DNA from: Ruminiclostridium sp.
Lineage (GTDB): Bacteria > Bacillota > Clostridia > Oscillospirales > Oscillospiraceae
NCBI GenBank assembly: GCA_017435425.1
Contig: JAFSFC010000038.1
Coordinates: 1 to 64,000, forward strand
Direction: 5' to 3'
Length of the DNA stretch: 64,000 nucleotides
The notes under the pieces are model-generated. The model was not told the DNA's origin. It saw only the letters and a program-made list of their open reading frames with translations, and did no database searches. Below are positions 24,548 through 33,742 of the stretch, one piece after another. The translations under genes and the position numbers were made by a program. The number at the start of each line of letters is the position of its first letter. The first letter of the stretch is position 1.

Positions 24548-26647
24548 TCAGAAACTGCCGTTGATTTTTTTCTCCTCGCTCCAGGCAATGGCCTGCAGGT
24601 GCTGGATGAGGGGGGCGTCAAACAGATTGACCTTTCCCTTGCCCCGGCGCTTCTGGAGCTTCACCCGGAGGGCATTGCCCTCCTCCTCCGTGACCTTCAG
24701 CAGGTCCAGCTGCTCCATCACATCCAGGCAGACCAGAGTCCGCAGGGGGGACTCCCACAGGTCGGCCTCCTGGGCCACCCGTCGGGCCAGACGGGTCGGG
24801 GTATCCACGATCTCGCCGTTTCGTCCGGCCAGATACCGCCAGAGCCCTGCAAATTCGTCCCGGTTGGGGATCATCTTCTGGGCCTCCTTGGCTGTGAGGG
24901 GCCCGCCGGACTTGAACCGCTCATAGAGGGCCAGATCGTCCAGCTGACCGGGGGAATAGGCCGGACGCAGGTCCACCAGGTGGAGCTGGACCGTCCGGGA
25001 ACCCCGGTACTCGTTGATCTGGGGATAGAAGGCCACGTCGGCCTTGTCCCCTACGGCCAGGCCGGACTTGGCCCGGGTGACCGAGAAGAAGATCATGTCC
25101 ACCGTCCGGCCGTCCCGGCTGGCCCGCATCTTCAGATGGCGGCCGCCGCCCACATCGGACATACAGGTGACGGTAACTCCGGACAGGGAGAACACAGGCT
25201 TGGGGTTGCCGGCCCCGTAGGGCTCCAGCATGGACAGGGCTTCCACCTGCTCCACGGTGAGGATGGAAGTGTCTTCGATCTCCCCGTCGATGTTCAGGGT
25301 GGAGACCATCTTCTCCCCGCCGGTGTCTTCCTTGACGATTGTCTCCATCCGCGCCCGGAAGGCGGGGATGTTCTCCTCCCTGATGGTAAAGCCGGCCGCC
25401 AGAGCATGGCCGCCATAGCCCTCCAGCAGGTCTGCGCACCGCTCCAGAGCGCAGAAGAGGTTGAAACCGCCGTAGGACCGGCAGGAGCCCTTGCCCTTGC
25501 CGTCCTCCTGGAGGCAGATCATAAACACGGGGCAGGCAAACTGCTCGCTCAGGCGGGAGGCCACGATGCCCACCACCCCCTGGTGCCAGCTCCGGTCCTC
25601 CAGGACCAGGCAGTCCACCTGCTTTTTGCCCGCCAGCCGCTGGGTGCACTGGTTGAAGATATCCAGCTCCACCGCCTGGCGTTCCCGGTTGAGCTCACAC
25701 AGCTCGTGAGCCAGCAGATCGGCCCGGCTGTGGTCGTCGGTGAGAATAAGCTCCACAGCCATGGCGGCCTGGCCCATGCGCCCGGCGGCATTGATCCGGG
25801 GGGACAGGCAGTAGCCCACGGTGGTGGAGTTGATGGATCGGTTCAGGGTGCCCGCCTCCATCATCAGGGAGTATAACCCCCGGCGGCGGGTCTTTTTCAG
25901 GTGGTTCAGGCCCACCCGGACAATGGTGCGGTTCTCCCCCAGAAGCTGCATGACGTCGGCCACGGTACCCACGGCGGCCAGGTCGGCATACTCCAGGAAG
26001 AGGCTTCGGTAATTCTCTTTGTCTCCCAGGGCCATGACCAGCTTCAGGGCAACGCCCACGCCGGCCAGATCCTTGAAGGGATAGGGGCAGTCCTTCCGGT
26101 GGGGATCCACCACGGCCAGGGCCTTGGGGATCTCCTCCTTGCACTCGTGGTGGTCGGTGATGATGAAGTCCATGCCCTTCTCCCGGGCGTACTCCACCTC
26201 GTCCACGGCGGTGATGCCGCAGTCCACGGTGATGACCAGGTCCACCCCCTGCTGGGCCAGCTGGTCCACGGCCCCTTGGTTCACGCCGTAGCCCTCGTCC
26301 AGGCGGTTGGGGATGTAGTAGATCACATCGCCCCCCTGGCTGCGCAGGTAGTGGGCCAGCAGGCAGGTGGCAGTGATGCCGTCCACGTCGTAGTCTCCGT
26401 AGACAGCCATCTTCTCCCCATGGGCCAGGGCCTCCCGGATGCGGGAGACCGCCACGTCCATGTCCTTCATGAGAAGGGGGTCCTGGAGCTGCTTTTCACT
26501 GCTGGAGAGCAGCTCGTTGGCCTCCTCCACAGACTCCACGCCCCGGGCGCAGAGGGTGGAGGCCACCAGGATGGGAACCCCACGCTCACGCATGGCTTTA
26601 TATGGCTCTTCCGGCCTTGTTGCAATGTTCCACTGCTGATACTTCAT
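24548..26647 (-). CDS. recJ: Single-strand DNA exonuclease RecJ
   Basis: A 699-residue 5'-3' single-strand exonuclease of the DHH family used in recombination and repair. The DHH motifs are plain: VYGDYDVDGITATC (about 80-93), ITVDCG (about 140-145) and ITDHHE (about 165-170), with DHHA1 and OB parts following. The ATG at 26647 has GAGG about 9 bases upstream; the longer reading lacks support. The rel gene starts 65 bases after its stop. Confidence 0.92.
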   Translation of the reverse strand: MKYQQWNIATRPEEPYKAMRERGVPILVASTLCARGVESVEEANELLSSSEKQLQDPLLMKDMDVAVSRIREALAHGEKMAVYGDYDVDGITATCLLAHYLRSQGGDVIYYIPNRLDEGYGVNQGAVDQLAQQGVDLVITVDCGITAVDEVEYAREKGMDFIITDHHECKEEIPKALAVVDPHRKDCPYPFKDLAGVGVALKLVMALGDKENYRSLFLEYADLAAVGTVADVMQLLGENRTIVRVGLNHLKKTRRRGLYSLMMEAGTLNRSINSTTVGYCLSPRINAAGRMGQAAMAVELILTDDHSRADLLAHELCELNRERQAVELDIFNQCTQRLAGKKQVDCLVLEDRSWHQGVVGIVASRLSEQFACPVFMICLQEDGKGKGSCRSYGGFNLFCALERCADLLEGYGGHALAAGFTIREENIPAFRARMETIVKEDTGGEKMVSTLNIDGEIEDTSILTVEQVEALSMLEPYGAGNPKPVFSLSGVTVTCMSDVGGGRHLKMRASRDGRTVDMIFFSVTRAKSGLAVGDKADVAFYPQINEYRGSRTVQLHLVDLRPAYSPGQLDDLALYERFKSGGPLTAKEAQKMIPNRDEFAGLWRYLAGRNGEIVDTPTRLARRVAQEADLWESPLRTLVCLDVMEQLDLLKVTEEEGNALRVKLQKRRGKGKVNLFDAPLIQHLQAIAWSEEKKINGSF

Positions 26648-26751
26648 GGGTCCTGCCTCAGTTCGGGAAAAATTTCTGCCTAAAACTCTGCTCCGTTTTT
26701 TGGAAACAGAAGGAAAAATACAAACAGATATACAAACTATAGGATAGCACA

Positions 26752-26791
26752 AAACCGCCCGTATCTCAATAGATACAGGCGGTTTTTTTAC
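26752..26791 (-). terminator. Terminator of the sulfatase gene
   Basis: ACCGCC-x-GTATCT/AGATAC-x-GGCGGT stem with a TTTT run on the minus strand and a longer T-run on the plus strand. It is 18 bases past the stop at 26809. Confidence 0.75.
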
Positions 26792-26808
26792 TGTGTTGTC
26801 AACTGTTT

Positions 26809-28578
26809 TTACTGATTTCCTATCCAGTGCGTCCGGTCATACCAGGAGAGGTTCTGGAACTGGTTGGTAAGGGCCAGGCCCTCCTCCGAGGCCTCGGGCC
26901 GGTAGACCCCCTTCTCCTTCACCCAGCCGGTGGTGTGCAGGACGGGCAGGGTCTCTGCCGTATCCCGCTGGGCCTGCATGTAGGCAGAGCCCTCCCAGCC
27001 GCAGAGGGAGAAGACTTCATTCATGAGGAAGCAGGGGGACAGGTCAGGCCCCTGGCCCACGAAATCATGGCCCAAAACCTCCTTGGCGGCAGGGTTGGCC
27101 CAGATGGCGTACCAGGTGGCGTAGTAGTTCAGGAACCCTTCGGTGGTGGAGGTATCCAGGGAGATCCCCAGCTCCTCATAGATGGAGCCGTTGTAGCCCA
27201 TCCAGGGCTTGTGATCCCCGTAGAGGAAGAGGACCACCGGCTCCTGCCGTCTCTCCAGGAAGTCCAGCAGGCCCGTGAGCCGGTCGCCGGTGTCCCGGAC
27301 CAGGTAGAGGTAGTGGTTGAGAACGTTGCTCACGTTGTCCGGGTAGTCTCCCGTGCACCAGGAGCTCCCCCAGTAGGTGAACTCCTCGTTGTAGGGGCCG
27401 TGACCCTGGTAGGTGACGTTGTAGGAGAAGAGGGGCTGGTCGCTGCTGTCAAAGTGGGCTGCCAGACGGTCCTCCAGGTCGGGGAAGAAGACGTCGTCAT
27501 AGGCCACGTTCTCCCCCTCTGGCACGAACTGGTGGTAGTAGTTCTCGGTGAAGAGGTAGTCGTCCAACCCTAAGTTGGGGTTTACGTGGAGGCGGTCATA
27601 GAACCACTCGTTGCAGGGGTGGCCGCCGTTGGCGGCGTAGCCCTGGCTCTTGAGATACCAGGCCACGGAGTTGGTCTCCGACGCGAAGTCGTCATGGCGG
27701 TTGCCCCCGGTAAGGACGGCCCACTCGGTCTCGGTGGTGCCCCCGGCGAAGACGTCGGTGACCAGCCTGCCGGACCAGCTCTCTTCCAGCAGGGCGTGGA
27801 AGTCATCGTAGACACTGGGGGCGATGCCCTCAATATCGTAGATGGAAAGATCCGTAAAGGCCTCCAGCTGGATGCCCACCAGGTTCACTTTCTTCTCCTC
27901 CGGGATGACCCCGTCGGTGTACTGGGCCAGGATGGCCTCGGCGGCCGGGGCGTTGTAGGCGGCGTGGATGCGCTCATACTCCCCATAGCTGTAGAGGAAG
28001 GGGTAGACCAGACCGTTGGCGGCATAGGCCTGGGGGCCGGTATGGTCCCCGGCCAGGGCCTCATAGCGGTCCTCATCGGGGCAGATCTCATAGACAAAGA
28101 GCAGGCAGGCAAGGCCCACCGCTGTGATGGAGAACAGACGGACGGTGGCCCCGGGGCGGCCCTTGCCCAGGAAGAAGAGAAGAACCGAGCAGGCCAGGAT
28201 GGCCCCAATGAAACCCCACATGAGGGGGGTGAAGGTCATGGAATACTCCTCAGCCATCTGCCCGGCCTCCTGGAGGAGGGTCAGATCCTCCCACACCACA
28301 GGCTCGCTGCGGTAGAGGACCTTGAAGTAGTTGGCCGCCGCCAGCAGGAAGATGGCCCCGCCGGTAAGAAGGCTGGCCAGCCAGGAGAGCCCGAAGGCCA
28401 GCCACAAGAAGAAGAGCATCAGCAGGACGGGAAGGGTGTTCCAGAAGAACAGGACAGGGTCTCCCCCCCAGGTGACCTCCCCCTGCCCCGAGAGGGACAG
28501 GGCCAGGAAGCTGATGACCAGACCGGTCAGCAGAAGAAGAAAGGCGGTGAGCCAGGGGGAACGGGGTAACTTGCGCAT
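26809..28578 (-). CDS. LTA-synthase-type membrane sulfatase (1)
   Basis: A 589-residue protein with about five N-terminal helices (residues 8-170) and an outer sulfatase-fold domain (about 240-520) of the lipoteichoic-acid-synthase type, which transfers glycerol-phosphate from phosphatidylglycerol. Metal and nucleophile residues match the family: Glu in GIQLEAF, Thr in AGGTTETE, and Asp-His in YGDHKPW. AAAGGAG precedes the ATG at 28578. It lies 230 bases after a second, dissimilar member of the same family, with a repeat between them, so the two may have different substrates. Confidence 0.85.
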   Translation of the reverse strand: MRKLPRSPWLTAFLLLLTGLVISFLALSLSGQGEVTWGGDPVLFFWNTLPVLLMLFFLWLAFGLSWLASLLTGGAIFLLAAANYFKVLYRSEPVVWEDLTLLQEAGQMAEEYSMTFTPLMWGFIGAILACSVLLFFLGKGRPGATVRLFSITAVGLACLLFVYEICPDEDRYEALAGDHTGPQAYAANGLVYPFLYSYGEYERIHAAYNAPAAEAILAQYTDGVIPEEKKVNLVGIQLEAFTDLSIYDIEGIAPSVYDDFHALLEESWSGRLVTDVFAGGTTETEWAVLTGGNRHDDFASETNSVAWYLKSQGYAANGGHPCNEWFYDRLHVNPNLGLDDYLFTENYYHQFVPEGENVAYDDVFFPDLEDRLAAHFDSSDQPLFSYNVTYQGHGPYNEEFTYWGSSWCTGDYPDNVSNVLNHYLYLVRDTGDRLTGLLDFLERRQEPVVLFLYGDHKPWMGYNGSIYEELGISLDTSTTEGFLNYYATWYAIWANPAAKEVLGHDFVGQGPDLSPCFLMNEVFSLCGWEGSAYMQAQRDTAETLPVLHTTGWVKEKGVYRPEASEEGLALTNQFQNLSWYDRTHWIGNQ

Positions 28579-28653
28579 GGGGGTTCTCCTTTGGGGGTAG
28601 GTAGTGATGGGGTGGTCTGTGAAAACCAACGTGGGGCAAATCCTTTAGGAAGC

Positions 28654-28771
28654 GGGCCGATGTGGTCAGAAGGTGAATTGGCCAAAGGCCAAGAGAGGCT
28701 GGCCTGGGCCATCGGCCCCTACAAGGGAAACTACCACGCCTGTAGGGGCGGATGACCACATCCGCCCTACC
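28654..28771 (+). repeat. Interspersed hairpin repeat, type 2, copy 1
   Basis: GGGCCGATG...CATCGGCCC encloses TTGGCCAAAGGCCAA and AGGCTGGCCT (28654-28725). A second hairpin, GTAGGGGCGGATG/CATCCGCCCTAC, follows at 28742-28770. The first 70 bases recur, inverted, at 57219-57290 with about one difference. It separates the two sulfatase genes. Confidence 0.85.
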
Positions 28772-28808
28772 CACGCAGAGGGTCAGCAAAAGGTCGGTTC
28801 CGACGGCA

Positions 28809-30671
28809 TTATTTCCGGCCGTAGTAATCTCCGGCCAGGAGGCTGTTGTTCAGGGACATGATGCGGTTGATCTGGGCGGTCTTCTCTGGGTCTCCCCCAT
28901 CACCGCTGCCGGAGGACCAGTAGACCTCTCCGTCATACCAGCTGCCGTCGTTGAAGAAGACATAGCCCCCCTGGTCCCCCAGGCCGTCATGGCCGGGGAG
29001 GAACGCCCCGGTGGTGTCCAGGCCGAAGAGGTTTGCCAGGGTGGGGAGCACATCCAGGGTGGAGGTGACCTTGTCCACCTGACCGGCCTCCAGGTCCCTG
29101 GACCAGATGAAGAAGTCGGTGTGCTGGAGCATGTTCATGTTGTCCACGCCCTTGATCTGCATGTTCAGGGCGTCGTTCATCATGTAGTAGTTGTAGTGGT
29201 CGGCGTAGAAGACCACCACGGTGTCCTCAGCCAGACCGGTCTGCTCCAGCTTGGCCATGAACTCTCCCACGAACTGGTCGGTCTCCATGGCACCCGCCAC
29301 AGCGTAGACATAGTTGCCTTCGGTGTCCCCGGCCAGCCGCTGGGCATCGTCGGCGTGGGCCTGATAGATCCCGCTGTCCTCCCCGTAGGGGCCGTGGCCG
29401 GAATAGGTGATGAGGAAGGAGAAGAAGGGATCCCCCTCGGTCATGGTCTCAAAGCCGTTCATCAGGTAGCGGTCCATCATGTAGACCTCCATGGCCATAG
29501 ACTGGCCCCCGTGGTAGCTCTCGTAGCCCAGGTTCTTGTGGATGTTCTCCCGGTCGTAGACCGTGCCCTCACTGCCGTGGAAGGACCGGCAGGTGTAGCC
29601 TGCCCCGGCAAAGAGGTTGGCCAGGGAGTAGGGATAGCTGTCCCGGGTATACACCGAGGTGGGGATGCCGCCGGTGGCGGGCAGGAGGCCGCTGTTGGCG
29701 ATGAATTCGGTGTTGAAGGTTCCGGCGGTGATGTAGGCCGGGGTATAGTGGTTGGTGAAGGACAGGCTCTCCTGCTTCACCTGCCACAGGTTGGGCATGT
29801 AGTCTTTGGAGAGCATCCAGGTGTCGATGGCCTCCAGCTGGACCAGGATCAGGTTCTTCCCGGCCAGAAGGCCCGTGTACTCGTTGGGTGCCTGACCGGC
29901 CTCATACTCGGCGATATACCCGTCGATGGCCTGCTCCTCCTCCTGGGACAGAGACCCGGCAGGGCGCAGGCAGATCCACAGATCCCGGACCGTATACTGG
30001 TACAGGCCGGAGACCATCAGGGCGTTGGTGGAGTTGGTATAGTCCTGGTAGGCAGCCGCAGCGGCGTCCTTATCGGTGTTTTCCCACACCACGGTGTCCA
30101 TCTTGGGGAAGTACAGGAAGTGGACCCCGGCAATGACACAGCCCCCCGCCACCACAGCCGCCAGACCCAGCAGAGCAGGCTTTTTCCCCCTGGGCAGGGG
30201 GAAGCGCTTCTGGAGCCGTCCGGACAGGAAGGTGAGGACCACAGCCCCGCCAAAGGCCCACAGGATGGGGGGGTGAAACTGGATGTAGTCGGTCTCCACG
30301 AAGTCCCCTACCCCGGAGAAGGTCAGGGCGGCCACCGAGAAGAACCGGCGGAAGACGTTCATGAAGGCGCTGTGGGTGAGGGTCAAAAGGCCAAAGACCA
30401 CCGTGGGGAGCCACCGGGCCAGGGACCGGGCCCTTCCGGGCAGGAAGATCACCAGCCCTGTCAGCACCAGGATCCAGCCAAAGGTGAACAGAAAGGCCGG
30501 CAGATACCAGGCACCCACCACGGCCGTCCCCTGGAAGGTGTACCGCAGGTTTACATCCAGGATGAGCCAGGACAGGGCCAGAGGAATTTGAGGGAGGATA
30601 CAAGCACGAAAGGAAAGGCCAATGGCCTTTCCTTCCTGCATGGTATCCGATCGTTTGGATTGATGAAACAT
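28809..30671 (-). CDS. ltaS: LTA-synthase-type membrane sulfatase (2)
   Basis: A 620-residue polyglycerol-phosphate synthase family protein with five helices in the first 200 residues and an outer sulfatase domain. Visible active-site features are Glu in VQLEAIDTW, the Thr nucleophile in ITAGTFNTEF and Asp-His in FYADHYN. The FSSHG-like family block appears as YSGHGPYGE. The ATG at 30671 follows AGGT, with a consensus-like promoter 40-65 bases upstream. It is closer to standard LtaS than its neighbour at 26809-28578. The symbol is by family. Confidence 0.85.
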   Translation of the reverse strand: MFHQSKRSDTMQEGKAIGLSFRACILPQIPLALSWLILDVNLRYTFQGTAVVGAWYLPAFLFTFGWILVLTGLVIFLPGRARSLARWLPTVVFGLLTLTHSAFMNVFRRFFSVAALTFSGVGDFVETDYIQFHPPILWAFGGAVVLTFLSGRLQKRFPLPRGKKPALLGLAAVVAGGCVIAGVHFLYFPKMDTVVWENTDKDAAAAAYQDYTNSTNALMVSGLYQYTVRDLWICLRPAGSLSQEEEQAIDGYIAEYEAGQAPNEYTGLLAGKNLILVQLEAIDTWMLSKDYMPNLWQVKQESLSFTNHYTPAYITAGTFNTEFIANSGLLPATGGIPTSVYTRDSYPYSLANLFAGAGYTCRSFHGSEGTVYDRENIHKNLGYESYHGGQSMAMEVYMMDRYLMNGFETMTEGDPFFSFLITYSGHGPYGEDSGIYQAHADDAQRLAGDTEGNYVYAVAGAMETDQFVGEFMAKLEQTGLAEDTVVVFYADHYNYYMMNDALNMQIKGVDNMNMLQHTDFFIWSRDLEAGQVDKVTSTLDVLPTLANLFGLDTTGAFLPGHDGLGDQGGYVFFNDGSWYDGEVYWSSGSGDGGDPEKTAQINRIMSLNNSLLAGDYYGRK

Positions 30672-30709
30672 ATCGTTACCTCAGGTCGTGTGTGATAGCT
30701 TTCTTCAAG

Positions 30710-30737
30710 TCTATAATACACGACCGTTATTTGTCAA
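30710..30737 (-). promoter_or_regulatory. Promoter of the ltaS-like gene
   Basis: TTGACA and TATAGA on the minus strand, 16 bases apart. Confidence 0.65.
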
Positions 30738-30753
30738 GGGATTTTCACTGAGA

Positions 30754-30939
30754 AGCTTCGCAGAATTCCGCCCTCCGCAGAGGGCGGAACAAGATCAGAT
30801 CCGTCTTTTCCCGCAGCATGATGTGGGAAAAGACACTGCTCGCCCAGGCCGCACCGACAATTCCCTCCGGGAATCAAGGTGTGGCCTGGGTGCAATCCTT
30901 CACTTTTGGAAGAATGAAGAATTTATTCTTCCAAAAGTC
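30754..30939 (+). repeat. Four-stem-loop interspersed element, copy D
   Basis: Plus-orientation copy. Stem 1 is TTCCGCCCT/AGGGCGGAA; stem 2 GTCTTTTCCC/GGGAAAAGAC around GCAGCATGATGT; stem 3 GCCCAGGCC/GGCCTGGGT with a nested ATTCC/GGGAAT hairpin; stem 4 ACTTTTGGAAGAAT/ATTCTTCCAAAAGT. It ends directly at the glyS stop codon. Confidence 0.87.
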
Positions 30940-32373
30940 TTAAAATGCCATTTTGTCTTCCAGCCAGCCCTTCAGCTCAGCGATGGGCATACGGACCTGC
31001 TCCATGGTGTCACGGTCACGGACGGTGACGCAGCCGTCGCCGGCGGTCTCCCCGTCGCCCACGGTCTCGAAGTCCACGGTGATGCAGTAGGGGGTGCCGA
31101 TCTCGTCCTGGCGGCGGTAACGCTTGCCGATGGAGCCTGCGTCGTCGTAGTCCACCATGAAGTACTTGGACAGCTGCTGCTGGATCTCCAGAGCGGGCTC
31201 AGCCAGCTTCTTGGACAGGGGCAGAACGGCGCACTTGAAGGGTGCCAGAGCGGGGTGGAAGTGCATGACCACGCGGACGTCGTCGTTGCCCTTCTTGTCC
31301 TGGCCGACCACTTCCTCGTCGTAAGCGTCCACCAGGAAGGCCAGGGTCACACGGTCTGCGCCCAGGGAGGGCTCGATGACGTAGGGGATGTAGTGCTCGT
31401 TGGCCTCCTGGTCGAAGTAGGTCTGATCCTTGCCGGAGGTGGTCTGGTGTGCGGTCAGGTCGAAGTTGGTACGGGAAGCAACGCCCCACAGCTCGCCCCA
31501 GCCGAAGGGGAAGAGGAACTCGAAGTCGGTGGTGGCGTTGGAGTAGTGGCTCAGCTCCTCGGGGTCGTGGTCACGCAGGCGCAGGTTCTCGTCCTGCATG
31601 CCCAGCTCCTTCAGCCAGTTGTGGCAGTACTCCTTCCAGTAGCCGAACCACTCCAGCTCGGTGCCGGGCTTGCAGAAGAACTCCAGCTCCATCTGCTCGA
31701 ACTCACGGGTGCGGAAGGTGAAGTTGCCGGGGGTGATCTCGTTGCGGAAGGACTTGCCGATCTGGCAGACGCCGAAGGGCAGCTTCTTACGGGTGGTGCG
31801 CTGGACGTTCTGGAAGTTCACAAAGATGCCCTGTGCAGTCTCGGGGCGCAGGTAGACGGTGTTCTTGGCATCCTCGGTGACACCCTGGAAGGTCTTGAAC
31901 ATCAGGTTGAACTGACGGATGTCGGTCCAGTTGTGCTTGCCGCAGGTGGGGCAGCCGATGTTGTGCTCCTCCACGAAGGCCTTCATCTCAGCCTGGCTCA
32001 TGGCGTCCACAGCCTTGCCCAGGTCGAAGTTGTTCTCCTGGCACCAGTCTTCGATGACCTTGTCTGCACGGAAGCGCTCCTTGCACTCCTTGCAGTCCAT
32101 CAGGGGGTCAGAGAAGCCGCCCACGTGGCCGGAGGCCACCCAGACCTGGGGGTTCATGAGGATAGCAGCGTCCAGACCCACGTTGTAGGGGTTCTCCTGG
32201 ACGAACTTCTTCCACCAGGCCTTCTTTACGTTGTTTTTCAGCTCCACGCCCAGGGGGCCGTAGTCCCAGGTGTTGGCCAGGCCGCCGTAGATCTCACTGC
32301 CGGAGAACACGAAGCCGCGGCCCTTGCACAGAGCGACGATCTTTTCCATGGTCTTCTGAGAATTGGAAAGCAT
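30940..32373 (-). CDS. glyS: Glycyl-tRNA synthetase (class II, single-subunit)
   Basis: A 477-residue glycyl-tRNA synthetase of the homodimeric class (often named glyQS), charging tRNA-Gly. The N-terminus [20 protein letters not shown] is diagnostic, and class II motifs follow (FRNEITPG near 205 and [11 protein letters not shown] near 370). The ATG at 32373 has GAGGGAGGAG upstream. No T-box leader is seen. The stop touches structured element D. Confidence 0.95.
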   Translation of the reverse strand: MLSNSQKTMEKIVALCKGRGFVFSGSEIYGGLANTWDYGPLGVELKNNVKKAWWKKFVQENPYNVGLDAAILMNPQVWVASGHVGGFSDPLMDCKECKERFRADKVIEDWCQENNFDLGKAVDAMSQAEMKAFVEEHNIGCPTCGKHNWTDIRQFNLMFKTFQGVTEDAKNTVYLRPETAQGIFVNFQNVQRTTRKKLPFGVCQIGKSFRNEITPGNFTFRTREFEQMELEFFCKPGTELEWFGYWKEYCHNWLKELGMQDENLRLRDHDPEELSHYSNATTDFEFLFPFGWGELWGVASRTNFDLTAHQTTSGKDQTYFDQEANEHYIPYVIEPSLGADRVTLAFLVDAYDEEVVGQDKKGNDDVRVVMHFHPALAPFKCAVLPLSKKLAEPALEIQQQLSKYFMVDYDDAGSIGKRYRRQDEIGTPYCITVDFETVGDGETAGDGCVTVRDRDTMEQVRMPIAELKGWLEDKMAF

Positions 32374-32451
32374 AAATATACTCCTCCCTCGCCGATGGCT
32401 TCGGCGATGAATTATGATTTCATTGGGACAACAGATGTCCATAATAGAATT

Positions 32452-32479
32452 ATTATATCCGAAAATGCAGGGGTGTCAA
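32452..32479 (-). promoter_or_regulatory. Promoter of glyS
   Basis: TTGACA and TATAAT on the minus strand, both consensus, 16 bases apart, about 80 bases upstream of the glyS start. Confidence 0.75.
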
Positions 32480-32527
32480 GAATGAAAGGGTTTATGATGG
32501 GGGTATAAGCTCCCTTGATTTTGCAAA

Positions 32528-32560
32528 AACACATCCCCCGGTTTTTCCGGGGGATGTGAA
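32528..32560 (-). terminator. Terminator of the secreted stalk gene
   Basis: CACATCCCCCGG, a five-base loop and CCGGGGGATGTG, then TTTTTG on the minus strand, 8 bases beyond the stop at 32568. Confidence 0.88.
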
Positions 32561-32567
32561 AGACCCA

Positions 32568-33641
32568 TTATTCGGAGTAGGGCTCGTCGGTGAGGATGCT
32601 CACGGTGTGGGTGGCGTCGTCCCAGCCCACGTTGAAGCCCAGGACCTTGCCCAGGTCACGGAGCTTGAAGTAGTTGTTGTCGTTGATGTTGTAGGCGGCC
32701 AGATCGGCGGGAGCGCCGTCCACATAGATGCCCGCATCGGTGGAAACACCGAACTGGTTCAGGTCGCTCCCCTTGGCCAGCTCACCGCCCACGGCGATGT
32801 AGGCAGAGTCGGTGGTCAGGGTGATGGTCCGGGTGTTGTTGTCCCAGCCCACCTGGAACTGGGCCTGGCTGCCGCTGAGCAGAGCGGCCAGATCACGGAG
32901 CTTAAAGTAGTTGTTGCCGTTGATGTTATAGGCGGTCAGACCCACAGGGGCGCCGTCCACGGTGATCTTGTGGGTGCTGTACACCGCCAGGGCAGGGCTG
33001 CCGAAGTAGTCGTCCAGGAGCTTCTGGATCTCTGCGTCAGAGGGTCTGCCGCCGTTCATCCAATAAGAGGAGTCGTAAGACCAGACCTTGCTCCAGCCGC
33101 TGTTCCGGGTGTTGTAGGCGCTCTTATACTTGCTGGCGCTCACCTTGGAGTTGTTCACATAGTAGGTGATGCTGTTGTTGGCATGGTCCTCCACAAAGGC
33201 ATTGGTGACCTTCACCGTGTCATTGTTCATGGAGTAGTAGGCAGTGACCTGGGAGTGGTAGCCCATACCCGCACGAAGGGTGTAGAAACCCTCGATACGA
33301 TAGGCGCCGGTGGAGTTGTTCCGGTAGAGGTCATAGCCCTCAATGCTCAGCTTGTCATATTCGGATGCGGTTTTCTTCACAAACACGCCGTTCTCATAGG
33401 ACCAGACATCCTCAAAAATGGAGAACAGGCCGCTGCCGGGAAGGCCGCCCATCACCAGTTCGGGGCTGCCGTCCAGGTCAAAGTCCACCAGCTGGATGCA
33501 GCTGCCCCACTTGGGGGCCTCGGACTTGATCTTGGCCTTGTAGGGGGCCTCCAGGTCGGGGCTGATGGCAAAAGCAGGTACGGCCAGAGAGAAGGCCAGG
33601 ACCAGAGAAAGAACCAGGGGAAGAATTCGTTTTTTCATCAC
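32568..33641 (-). CDS. Secreted protein with two copper-amine-oxidase-like stalk repeats
   Basis: A 357-residue exported protein. A signal peptide occupies about residues 1-25 (cleavage near AFA). The middle (30-215) has no family I recognise, apart from an integrin-like DFDLDGSPEL stretch at about 53-62. Two stalk-type repeats follow (about 225-285 and 297-355), each with VDGAP, YNIN-NNYFKLRDL and a VGWD block; this fold is common in Clostridia surface proteins and is probably involved in wall attachment or binding. GAGGAA precedes the ATG pair at 33641/33638. Role unknown. Confidence 0.78.
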   Translation of the reverse strand: MMKKRILPLVLSLVLAFSLAVPAFAISPDLEAPYKAKIKSEAPKWGSCIQLVDFDLDGSPELVMGGLPGSGLFSIFEDVWSYENGVFVKKTASEYDKLSIEGYDLYRNNSTGAYRIEGFYTLRAGMGYHSQVTAYYSMNNDTVKVTNAFVEDHANNSITYYVNNSKVSASKYKSAYNTRNSGWSKVWSYDSSYWMNGGRPSDAEIQKLLDDYFGSPALAVYSTHKITVDGAPVGLTAYNINGNNYFKLRDLAALLSGSQAQFQVGWDNNTRTITLTTDSAYIAVGGELAKGSDLNQFGVSTDAGIYVDGAPADLAAYNINDNNYFKLRDLGKVLGFNVGWDDATHTVSILTDEPYSE

Positions 33642-33707
33642 AATTCCTCTTTTCTGTATTAAAGTATCATTATCTTATCACAGGCAAAGACAGTTGTCCA
33701 CAGAAAA

Positions 33708-33740
33708 GAAGCGGGCGGTCCTGACGGACCGCCCGCTGTC
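33708..33740 (-). terminator. Terminator of the HtrA protease gene
   Basis: GCGGGCGGTCC, a four-base loop and GGACCGCCCGC; on the minus strand TTCTTTTCTG follows. It lies 7 bases past the stop. Confidence 0.75.
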
Positions 33741-33742
33741 TT

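Noticed and set aside
32374-32567. T-box leader for glyS
   Set aside because: The expected T-box core and terminator are absent; a plain promoter 80 bases upstream is enough.
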